Assembly: GCA_045579665.1 (NCBI GenBank)
Contig: JAZNMO010000200.1
Location: 1-5,921 of the forward strand
Length of the DNA: 5,921 bases
From: COE1 sp045579665
GTDB lineage: Bacteria > Bacillota > Clostridia > Lachnospirales > Lachnospiraceae
Direction: 5' to 3'
Shown: piece by piece, positions 1 through 5,881 of the stretch
Position numbering within the stretch: position 1 is the stretch's first letter
Layout of the letters: the number at the start of each line of letters is the position of its first letter
Notes under the pieces: model-generated
Told to the model about the DNA's origin: nothing
Databases searched by the model: none
What the model saw: only the letters and a program-made list of their open reading frames with translations
Made by a program: the position numbers and the translations under genes

Positions 1-831
1 CACCGCCTCCAAAAAGAATCTTATCCATTGTTCAAAGTTACCGCTTCTTCTGACTTCACTAATTCGATCATAATATTCTATCTGGTTCTTTTTCAAAAAA
101 TAGGATATATAAATGACAGGTTTTGCAAGTAATCCCTGCTCCATCAGATAAAGGAGTATTAAAAGTCTTCCGATTCTTCCGTTGCCATCTAAAAACGGAT
201 GTATTGTTTCAAACTGATAATGAATCAATGCAACTCTAATCAATGGATCATAATCCATATTCTCATTAATATATTTCTCCAAATCAGACATGGCATCTTG
301 CATATCCTCTACATTCGGTGGAATATATCTTGCATCTTTTAATGAGCAATTGGCAGGTCCAATCCAATTTTGAGAATGTCTGAATTCTCCCAGAGTTTTA
401 TCCTGTCCGCGAACATTCTCCATTAATACTTCATGTATTTCTCTTATTAATCTGCAACATAAAGGTAAGCTTTCCAGACGTTTCAATGCATACTGTGTTG
501 CTTTCACATAATTAATAACATCTGAAACGTCAAGATTTGCATTTGCTTCCACCTCTGGATCTAATACATCATCAAGAGTACACTGTGTACCTTCTATTTG
601 TGAGGAAATTAATGCTTCTTTTCTAACATACATTGATATAAACAAATCTGCATTAGAAATTAACTGTGATGCCGTATCAAGTTTTACAAGTTGTTTATTG
701 GCATCTACTAAATGTTTTACAATTTCCTCATCCATTTCAATTTCCGGCATAGGTGGTAATGGATTTGGTTTAAAAGATTGATAAGTAGCCTCTCCTGTTA
801 AATTGTCAACATATATTCCTGCTCGATTCAT
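1..831 (-). CDS. Fic-family protein, probable AMP transferase, 3' end missing
   Basis: Fic proteins usually move AMP from ATP onto a hydroxyl side chain of a target protein in the cytoplasm. The 277 residues seen read through to the window edge, so the C-terminus is cut off by the window; relatives with this layout are typically about 350-400 residues. An N-terminal Fic/DOC-type region (about residues 20-105) contains SSQIEG (76-81), which fits the (S/T)xxxE(G/N) inhibitory helix; its Glu80 would block productive ATP binding. The target-docking flap lies near ARYIPP (167-172). The active motif HPFLDGNGRIGR (211-222) is fully intact, with His211 as the expected catalytic base and Arg219/Arg222 present. 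The ATG start is supported by AAGGAG at 838-843, six bases upstream. The inhibitory helix lies in the same chain before the Fic core, as in class II proteins, so it should not need a separate antitoxin. The target is unknown. Family call is firm; substrate is not. Confidence 0.95.
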   Translation of the reverse strand, partial: MNRAGIYVDNLTGEATYQSFKPNPLPPMPEIEMDEEIVKHLVDANKQLVKLDTASQLISNADLFISMYVRKEALISSQIEGTQCTLDDVLDPEVEANANLDVSDVINYVKATQYALKRLESLPLCCRLIREIHEVLMENVRGQDKTLGEFRHSQNWIGPANCSLKDARYIPPNVEDMQDAMSDLEKYINENMDYDPLIRVALIHYQFETIHPFLDGNGRIGRLLILLYLMEQGLLAKPVIYISYFLKKNQIEYYDRISEVRRSGNFEQWIRFFLEAV

Positions 832-844
832 ATAATTCTCCTTG

Positions 845-882
845 TTTTACGAAGTAAAATGCCTGCCTGATTATGCAGGCAG
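845..882 (-). promoter_or_regulatory. Two tandem hairpins in the fic leader, next to the ribosome binding site
   Basis: CTGCCTG (863-869) pairs with CAGGCAG (876-882) over a 6-base loop, and TTTTAC (845-850) pairs with GTAAAA (854-859) over a 3-base loop. On the minus strand both would form in the fic mRNA, and the second ends one base before the AAGGAG at 838-843. Neither is followed by a convincing run of T on the minus strand, so they look less like a terminator than like leader structure that may influence translation or mRNA stability. The pairing is seen directly; the role is inferred. Confidence 0.45.
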
Positions 883-897
883 AGAATTTTTCACCTC

Positions 898-994
898 TTT
901 TTTGAAATAACTACACTCATTATATCTCTTTTATTTCAAAAAATCAGCAAGTTTTTGAAATAAAGATACTTGTTTCTGTGTTTTGTTTCAAAAA
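898..994. repeat. Four alternating copies of TTTTTGAAATAA around the fic promoter
   Basis: Copy A (898-910) and copy B (931-943) are perfect 13-bp inverted repeats 20 bases apart. Copy C (952-964) is a 12-bp exact direct repeat of A and matches B in inverted orientation over 13 bp. Copy D (983-994) is an 11/12 match in B's orientation. Orientation alternates A+, B-, C+, D-. Centre-to-centre distances are about 32, 21 and 31 bp, close to three, two and three helical turns. B falls in the -35/-10 spacer of the fic promoter, A lies at the transcription start, and C and D lie upstream. This looks like a set of operators for one regulator, probably a dimer contacting one DNA face. The regulator is not visible here. 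Confidence 0.6.
919..947 (-). promoter_or_regulatory. Probable fic promoter (TATAAT -10, poor -35)
   Basis: The minus strand has a perfect TATAAT (complement of 919-924), placing a start of transcription near 912 and a leader of about 80 bases before the fic ATG. At the usual 17-base spacing the -35 hexamer is CTGATT (942-947), a poor match; TTGCTG (945-950) is closer but at 20 bases. A good -10 with a weak -35 suggests dependence on, or control by, a DNA-binding protein, consistent with the repeated words that surround it. Confidence 0.55.
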
Positions 995-1181
995 GTCTTT
1001 TTCACAAACGTTATAATTGCTTTTCTTCTCAAATACTCCTTATAACTCATTACATACAATTCATAATAACTAATTTAAGTTCTCCATTTCTGTTTACCAC
1101 CACAGGCTCACTTGCCTTTTTACATAATTCAACAATTCCTGTTGTATCCTTTAAACTTGATAATGGTATAAATTTATTCAT
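988..1181 (-). pseudogene. Frameshifted Phd/YefM-type antitoxin relic
   Basis: From ATG at 1181 the minus strand reads 43 codons to TAA at 1050-1052, too short for this family (usually about 75-95 residues). The peptide begins MNKFIPLSSLKDTTGI and continues through a SEPVVVNRNGELKLVIM stretch. This follows the pattern of Phd/YefM antitoxin N-termini, with a PxSxLK/R start, a helix, then 'P-V-x-V-x-(K/R)NG' and a hydrophobic VVM strand. Just after LVIM a second frame takes over, reading YYELYVMSYKEYLRRK and on to TGA at 988-990, which resembles the helix that normally follows. An indel near 1060-1070 would join the two. No toxin gene follows in the next bases; the next gene is fic. The start lacks a good ribosome binding site. 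Family assignment comes from pattern recognition only. Confidence 0.55.
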
Positions 1182-1199
1182 TTTTCTTAATATTTCCGT

Positions 1200-1239
1200 C
1201 CAAACCCATTCGCAGACCTTCGGTCTTGCTCATGTTTGG
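1200..1239. repeat. 40-base palindrome with nested stem
   Basis: CCAAAC (1200-1205) pairs with GTTTGG (1234-1239). Inside it AGACC (1214-1218) pairs with GGTCT (1222-1226) over a TTC loop, and GC (1212-1213) can pair with GC (1228-1229) across a one-base bulge. No T-run follows on either strand, so it is not a typical terminator. It resembles a short dispersed palindromic intergenic repeat, but copy number cannot be judged from one window. Confidence 0.45.
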
Positions 1240-1264
1240 CTATCTCCTCGCATCCCTCCACTTA

Positions 1265-1399
1265 ATTGAGAAATGCAGCTCGAATCCGCTTCGTTACTTC
1301 TCGCTGTACGGCTTTCGCCATATATCAGCCATAAGAAAAAGTCGATATTGTGAGCAAACTCCCATATCGACCTTCCTTATGTCTGTTACATTTCTCAAT
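1265..1399. repeat. 135-base folded element framed by 11-bp inverted repeats
   Basis: ATTGAGAAATG (1265-1275) and its exact complement CATTTCTCAAT (1389-1399) frame the element. Inside are several arms: CAGC/GCTG (1276-1279 with 1303-1306) enclosing CGAA/TTCG (1281-1284 with 1290-1293); GGC/GCC (1310-1312 with 1317-1319); and a long imperfect hairpin from 1326 to 1385. The right inverted repeat contains the spoIVB stop codon (1395-1397). The layout fits a small non-autonomous mobile or dispersed repeat, or a structured RNA. It also supplies the spoIVB terminator. No transposase gene and no clear target-site duplication were seen. Confidence 0.5.
1336..1371 (-). terminator. Intrinsic terminator of spoIVB
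   Basis: On the minus strand GTCGATAT and ATATCGAC (1364-1371 and 1341-1348) form an 8-bp stem with a 15-base loop, followed at once by TTTTT (1340-1336). It lies 24 bases past the spoIVB stop codon. An outer extension (CATAAG/CTTATG, 1330-1335 with 1376-1381, and CAG/CTG beyond a mismatch) makes the hairpin longer. It should separate spoIVB transcription from the antitoxin relic and fic downstream. Confidence 0.65.
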
Positions 1400-2639
1400 G
1401 CTCCAACATGTGTTCAATAAATATCCCATACCCTCTTGTGGGGTCATTTACCAGTACATGTGTCACTGCCCCAATAATCTTACCGTTCTGGATAATCGGG
1501 CTTCCGCTCATTCCCTGCACAATACCACCTGTCAGGGCAAGCAGCTCCTCATCCACAACCTGAATAGAAATCTGTCTGTTTAAATTCTCGTGATTCAAGG
1601 ACAATTTTGTAATCTTAATATCATAATAAGCAGCTTCACCATTCACATTACAATATATCTGTGCAGCACCCTCTCGAACCTCCTGCTTAAATCCAACTGG
1701 CAATGCAGCTGCTCTATCCACTTGATAGTTATCACCAACCATTCCATAAATTCCCTGTGTAGAATTGGTTGTAATCATGCCATACACATTGTCCTCATAA
1801 TACTCTATAACGCCCGTTAGCTCTCCCGGTGTACCTCTTTGACCTTTTCTTATATTCACTATTTCCGCCTGATACAACAGCCCATTCCCTAATTTTAACA
1901 GCTCTCCTGTATCATTATCATTCACTCCATGTCCCAATGCCCCAAAATGATTATTGGCATCTACATAAGTCATGGTACCGATTCCCTGTGCACTATCTCT
2001 TAACCATGCGCCAATCTTATACACACCGGCTTCGTCCTTTTGGGGTTTCAGTGTCACCTGTAAAAGCTCATCCTTTCTGGATATCTGAAATACAATCTCT
2101 TTCTCTCCATTCTTTTCCACATACTCCCGCACCTGCTTCTTATCATTAGCTGCCATACCATCCACTGCTAATATATAATCACCAACCTGCAATTTATCCT
2201 CTGCCGGTGAGTAATGCATACCATCTGCACTGTCAAAGCCTCCGATATCTACCACCAAAACGCCTTGCGTTTTCATATAAATTCCAATAGGCTGTCCTAC
2301 CGGAGTCAACAGGATATCCTCTACAATCTCGATTTCTATGTTCTTAAAGGGAACAAATCCAAAAAGCTTCAATTCCATCTGATACGTGTCCATCGTCTCC
2401 CCTGCAATTAAAGTAACCGGCTGATTCAAAGCAATCACCGTAGAAGAATCTGCATTTACAGTGCCCGACGCCGGAATCTGTAAATCAAATCTTTCACTTG
2501 TTCCTGCTTTAATACGAATCGTATCGGGAATTCTTGTCAGGTAATATCCATATAACGCCAAGGTACACATTCCCAGTCCAAAACCAAATAATACATATAT
2601 CCACCAAAATCTCTTTTTCTTTCCCATAGCATCATCCAT
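1395..2639 (-). CDS. spoIVB: SpoIVB serine peptidase (family S55), sigma-K checkpoint signal
   Basis: SpoIVB is made in the forespore, crosses into the space between the two spore membranes and cleaves SpoIVFA. This frees SpoIVFB to process pro-sigma-K in the mother cell. The 414 residues are near the B. subtilis length (about 425). A basic start is followed by one membrane segment (about 11-34), a PDZ domain (about 108-198) and the S55 peptidase domain (about 205-414). The expected triad is present: His237 in GALGHG, Asp363 in VVDEE and Ser378 in QGMSGSP, almost the B. subtilis numbering. The ending GYGIFIEHMLEH is typical. Two in-frame ATGs compete: AGAAGG (2641-2646) is too close to the ATG at 2639 but 13 bases from the one at 2627 (Met5), so the true start may be 2627. 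A sigma-G-like promoter lies upstream. Transcription is separate from recN. Confidence 0.97.
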   Translation of the reverse strand: MDDAMGKKKRFWWIYVLFGFGLGMCTLALYGYYLTRIPDTIRIKAGTSERFDLQIPASGTVNADSSTVIALNQPVTLIAGETMDTYQMELKLFGFVPFKNIEIEIVEDILLTPVGQPIGIYMKTQGVLVVDIGGFDSADGMHYSPAEDKLQVGDYILAVDGMAANDKKQVREYVEKNGEKEIVFQISRKDELLQVTLKPQKDEAGVYKIGAWLRDSAQGIGTMTYVDANNHFGALGHGVNDNDTGELLKLGNGLLYQAEIVNIRKGQRGTPGELTGVIEYYEDNVYGMITTNSTQGIYGMVGDNYQVDRAAALPVGFKQEVREGAAQIYCNVNGEAAYYDIKITKLSLNHENLNRQISIQVVDEELLALTGGIVQGMSGSPIIQNGKIIGAVTHVLVNDPTRGYGIFIEHMLEH

Positions 2640-2684
2640 ACCTTCTCAATTTCGTTTGCCTGCTTTTATTTCAATTCACATCTG

Positions 2685-2715
2685 TAGTATGTGATGTTTT
2701 CACAAAAAATAATCA
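2685..2715 (-). promoter_or_regulatory. Sigma-G-type (forespore) promoter of spoIVB
   Basis: The minus strand carries CATACTA (2685-2691), the exact B. subtilis sigma-G -10 consensus, 18 bases downstream of TGATTA (2710-2715), which matches 5 of 6 bases of the TGAATA -35 consensus. Transcription would begin near 2678, about 40-50 bases before the start codon. spoIVB is a known sigma-G gene in B. subtilis, so both the motif and the identity of the gene support the call. Confidence 0.6.
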
Positions 2716-2737
2716 TAATTATTATGTAAATATTTAA

Positions 2738-2766
2738 TTGTTTGTTCGAAAATTATGTGATAAAAT
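2738..2766 (+). promoter_or_regulatory. Sigma-A promoter of the GGDEF-EAL gene
   Basis: TTGTTT (2738-2743) lies 17 bases before TAAAAT (2761-2766), and the TGA directly before it gives an extended -10 (TGnTAAAAT, 2758-2766). Transcription would start near 2773, leaving a leader of about 55 bases. That is too short for a cyclic-di-GMP riboswitch, and none is seen. Confidence 0.6.
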
Positions 2767-2814
2767 ATTATATATTCTGAATATTTCATGAATTGAGTGT
2801 AATATTTGACGTAA

Positions 2815-2820
2815 AAGGGG
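2815..2820 (+). promoter_or_regulatory. Ribosome binding site that fixes the GGDEF-EAL start at 2829
   Basis: AAGGGG lies 8 bases before ATG at 2829. The longer reading from TTG at 2793 has no comparable site upstream, and the extra 12 residues precede the conserved D-x-x-TGLP beginning of the domain, so the ATG is preferred. Confidence 0.7.
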
Positions 2821-2828
2821 TTATTTAT

Positions 2829-4139
2829 ATGTATCATGACAACATTACGGGACTTCCCGTATACGAATCTTTTCTGGACTTTTCACAGAAAATGAGAACT
2901 GCATCTGAAAGAAATCGCTTTGCGATTCTTTCTCTTAACATGAAATCCTTCCACAGAATTAACCAAATCTATGGTTATCAGAAGGGAAATGATTTTCTTA
3001 CTTTACTTACCCAGAAGTTAATCAGAAAAAACTCATATATGTTATCAGCTTGTCGTATGCAGGCAGATTCTTTTGTTGTTCTAATAGACGTAAACCGAAT
3101 TACACTTGAGAGCCTAAAGACACATATTGAAACTGCATTTTCGGATTTCACTGCACTTGCGCAGCCTCTCTATCCCGATGTAAAGCTTGCACTTCATGGA
3201 GGTATTTATCTGTTATCCGACTATACAACCGGCATTCACGAGGCAATTGAACATGCTGACATTGCTAGAAACTCTTTAGATGAACAAAGCAGTTCTTCTT
3301 CAGACAATATGGTCACCTTTTATCAGGATGCTCTATTAGGCAGACTAAATCCTGCCCATAAAATCATTCCTCTCTTTGAGGATATTATGGTTACCAATCA
3401 TCTCATCATTTATTTACAGCCAAAGTTTGATATCGATGATTTACAGCCAATCGGCGCTGAAGCATTGGTTCGTATCATGGATTCCAATGGAAAGATTTTG
3501 AAACCAAATGCCTTTTTATCTGTATTGGAACGCTATGGATTTATTCATGAATTAGATTTGATGGTGATTGAAAGTATTTTGAAAATTATTGATAAATGGT
3601 ATGCTACCGGCATTCAGCCAATTCCAATTAGTATCAATTTGTCAGGACGCGATTTTTCTTCTGATGAGTTCACGAAGATTTTTGCAGAAATGATGGAAAA
3701 ATATCCTTCCGCCTTAAAATATATTGAATTTGAGATTTCAGAGAGTACCTTCTTTGATAATCCGGAATATATGCTACAGGAAATGAATAAGCTTCACAAT
3801 CTCGGCTATCGCATCACCATGGACGCTTTCGGCAAGAACAACTTTGCTCTGAATACCTATGGTATACCTCCGGTAGACACAATTAAGCTAAACAGAAGCT
3901 TCTTAAATATGGGAATGAAGAACACCAAGAACTTCTTATATATCCAGAAATTAATCGAAACCTTCCGTGACTGCAATATCTCTGTTATCTGTGAAGGTAT
4001 CGAAAACAAAGAAGAAGAAGATTTTGCCAAGGAATGCGGATGTCGCTTTGTACAGGGCTACTACTATGACCGCCCGATGCCGCTTGACATCTTTCAAAAG
4101 AAATATATGGAATATAGCTATTTACTATATCATGTATAG
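2829..4139 (+). CDS. Degenerate GGDEF-EAL protein, probable cyclic-di-GMP sensor or effector
   Basis: The 436-residue protein has no membrane segment or extra sensor domain. A GGDEF-like domain (about 1-165) opens with NITGLPVYESF, but the active-site GGDEF is QADSF (78-82), so cyclase activity is very unlikely. An EAL domain (about 175-430) keeps Glu211 (EAL), Asn270 (INLS), Glu302 (FEISE), Lys353 (IKLN), Glu389 (CEGIE) and Gln409 (VQGYYY). The metal-binding DDFGTGYSSL loop has become DAFGKNNFAL (332-341), losing the second Asp (Ala333). Phosphodiesterase activity is therefore probably lost or weak, and the protein may instead bind cyclic di-GMP or act through partners. It is transcribed from its own sigma-A promoter, opposite to recN and spoIVB, and ends at a terminator shared with recN. 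Domain assignment is firm; loss of activity is inferred. Confidence 0.93.
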   Translation: MYHDNITGLPVYESFLDFSQKMRTASERNRFAILSLNMKSFHRINQIYGYQKGNDFLTLLTQKLIRKNSYMLSACRMQADSFVVLIDVNRITLESLKTHIETAFSDFTALAQPLYPDVKLALHGGIYLLSDYTTGIHEAIEHADIARNSLDEQSSSSSDNMVTFYQDALLGRLNPAHKIIPLFEDIMVTNHLIIYLQPKFDIDDLQPIGAEALVRIMDSNGKILKPNAFLSVLERYGFIHELDLMVIESILKIIDKWYATGIQPIPISINLSGRDFSSDEFTKIFAEMMEKYPSALKYIEFEISESTFFDNPEYMLQEMNKLHNLGYRITMDAFGKNNFALNTYGIPPVDTIKLNRSFLNMGMKNTKNFLYIQKLIETFRDCNISVICEGIENKEEEDFAKECGCRFVQGYYYDRPMPLDIFQKKYMEYSYLLYHV

Positions 4140-4181
4140 AGAGCCAAACGCCGCCACGCTTTGCGAGACGACTTATTGCTC

Positions 4182-4215
4182 ATAAAAAGGAAGCCTTACA
4201 CGGCTTCCTTCTTTG
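4182..4215. terminator. Bidirectional terminator shared by the GGDEF-EAL gene and recN
   Basis: AAGGAAGCC (4187-4195) pairs perfectly with GGCTTCCTT (4202-4210) over a 6-base loop. On the minus strand the stem is followed by a run of T (complement of 4182-4186), ending recN transcripts. On the plus strand it is followed by CTTTGTTCTT, a weaker T-rich tail for the GGDEF-EAL gene. The 5' arm on the minus strand encodes the last residues of RecN, and the recN stop codon (4196-4198) lies in the loop. Confidence 0.75.
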
Positions 4216-5881
4216 TTCTTGCTGTATGAATTAACTCTCTTGCATTCTCTCTTACGGCATCTGTGATAGTCTCACCACCTAGCATTCTAGCCAGCTCATC
4301 TACCGACTCCTCGGCATTCATCTCCATAATACCTGTAACGGTAGCATTATCCTCTGCCTTCTTGGCAATGATAAAATGATGGTCTGCCATAGCTGCGATC
4401 TGTGGCAAATGAGTAATACAGATAATCTGATGATTCTTTGCAATCACACCAAGCTTCTCTGACACCTTCCATGCAGTCTTACCACTGATTCCGGTATCAA
4501 TCTCATCAAAAATCATCGTCGGTATCTGATCTCTTGACGCCAATACTGTCTTTATAGCAAGCATGATTCTCGACAACTCACCACCACTGGCTACACTGCC
4601 AAGACTCTTCATCGGCTCACCCGGATTCGTTGATATCATAAACTCTACATCATCAAAGCCCTGTGTAGAGTACTCATCCTTCCTACGAACCTGTATTTCA
4701 AAGGATACTTCTAAGAAATTAAGCTCTGTTAGTGCCTGCACCATATCTGCTGACAGCTTCTTTGCTTCTTTCTCGCGAACCTTCGATGCCTTCTCACAGA
4801 TTCCCTGTAGCTGCCTTGTCGTATCTGCAAGCTCTCTCTCCAGCTTCGCCTGGTACGCGTCTGCATTACGCAGCTTCTCAATACGCTGCTCCAGCCCTTC
4901 CTGATACTGCAAAATCGCTTGAATACTACCACCATATTTCAGCTTCATGTGATTCAATAGATTTAATCTCTCTTCGGTCTCCCTAAAGCTCACCTCATCA
5001 AACTCCATATCTGACATATAACCTGCGATACTTCTGTTAAAATCACTGACCAAACCATCTATATTTTCAAGCTCCAGTGCCAGCTCCCTTGCAGTCTCAT
5101 CATATTCCTCTATCGAACGAAGCTCTCGAACCGCTCTTCCTACAGAATCCGCAACGCTATTTGCTCCTGCACCAAGCAACGAATATACCTTAGATGCTGC
5201 CTCTACCAGCTGTCTGCTGTTTGTCATCCTTCGATATTGCATCTCAAGCTCCTCGTCCTCACCTGCTACAAGTCGCGCTTCTTCTATCTCCTGATATTCA
5301 AACTCAGCCAAGGATAACTCCTTTGCCTTGGCCCCCTCATCCACTTGAAATTCATCAAGCTCCTTTTTCAGTGCCGTATACCAGCGATAACAATCCCTTA
5401 ACTCCCGCTTAATTGGAGCAAGCTCCTCTGCCGCAAAGGAATCTAAAATCTCTAAATGATTCTTCTTATAAAGGAGGGACTGATGCTCATGCTGACCGTG
5501 AATATCTATTAAAAGCTCTGCCAATTCCTTAATCTGCTTGGTAGTAACTGTCTCTCCACATACCTTGCATATGCTTCGATTCGGCTGTATCTTACGCTGG
5601 ATAATGACAATACCATCCTCTTCCACCGGTATCTCCATATCCTTAATTCTCTGTAAGATATCCGCATCTGCAATCTGGAAAATCAATTCCACCAGCGCAT
5701 ATTCTGCGCCATGGCGAATCATATCCTTATCTGCTCTTCCTCCCAGAGCAAGATTAATAGAGCCGATAATAATCGACTTACCGGCTCCTGTTTCTCCACT
5801 TAAAATATTAAGTCCTTCCCTAAAGCTTACCTCTGTCTCCTTAATGAGTGCCAAATTCTTAACATGTAAACTTATTAACAT
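4196..5881 (-). CDS. recN: RecN, SMC-like ATPase for DNA double-strand break repair
   Basis: RecN is a cytoplasmic SMC-family ATPase recruited early to double-strand breaks, where it tethers ends and helps RecA-dependent repair. At 561 residues it has the usual length. Walker A GETGAGKS (29-36) is followed by the IHGQHEHQSLL segment (127-137) typical of RecN. A long, charged, helical middle (about 155-385) forms the coiled-coil arms and is short, as expected for RecN. The C-terminal half of the ATPase has the signature ASGGELSR (431-438), Walker B MIFDEIDTGISG with Asp459 and Glu460, and the switch histidine in ITHLPQ (His491). The ATG is preceded by AGGAG (5888-5892) at 6 bases. No LexA-type operator is visible in the 40 bases available upstream. 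In many Firmicutes argR precedes recN; that region is outside the window. The gene looks intact. Confidence 0.98.
   Translation of the reverse strand: MLISLHVKNLALIKETEVSFREGLNILSGETGAGKSIIIGSINLALGGRADKDMIRHGAEYALVELIFQIADADILQRIKDMEIPVEEDGIVIIQRKIQPNRSICKVCGETVTTKQIKELAELLIDIHGQHEHQSLLYKKNHLEILDSFAAEELAPIKRELRDCYRWYTALKKELDEFQVDEGAKAKELSLAEFEYQEIEEARLVAGEDEELEMQYRRMTNSRQLVEAASKVYSLLGAGANSVADSVGRAVRELRSIEEYDETARELALELENIDGLVSDFNRSIAGYMSDMEFDEVSFRETEERLNLLNHMKLKYGGSIQAILQYQEGLEQRIEKLRNADAYQAKLERELADTTRQLQGICEKASKVREKEAKKLSADMVQALTELNFLEVSFEIQVRRKDEYSTQGFDDVEFMISTNPGEPMKSLGSVASGGELSRIMLAIKTVLASRDQIPTMIFDEIDTGISGKTAWKVSEKLGVIAKNHQIICITHLPQIAAMADHHFIIAKKAEDNATVTGIMEMNAEESVDELARMLGGETITDAVRENARELIHTARTKKEAV

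Noticed and set aside
898..994. CRISPR array
   Set aside because: The repeats are only 12-13 bp, alternate in orientation, and the gaps between them (8-20 bases) are too short and irregular for spacers. They fit operators instead.
970..1420. Plus-strand reading frames of 64-99 residues across the fic-spoIVB intergenic region
   Set aside because: They have low-complexity, hydrophobic or cysteine/serine-rich translations with no ribosome binding site, and cross the repeats and the minus-strand antitoxin relic. They look like chance frames.
2705..2730. AT-rich near-palindrome around CATAATTATTATG
   Set aside because: The symmetry is imperfect and easily reached by chance in a stretch that is almost all A and T, so it is not called as an operator.
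2793..2828. Longer GGDEF-EAL start at TTG 2793
   Set aside because: No ribosome binding site precedes the TTG, whereas AAGGGG at 2815-2820 is ideally spaced for ATG 2829 and lies inside the extension.
2773..2828. Cyclic-di-GMP riboswitch before the GGDEF-EAL gene
   Set aside because: The leader is only about 55 bases, AT-rich, and lacks the paired helices and tetraloop-receptor layout of GEMM riboswitches.
3967..4185. Plus-strand frame overlapping the end of the GGDEF-EAL gene
   Set aside because: It overlaps a well-supported gene in another frame, has no family likeness and no ribosome binding site.
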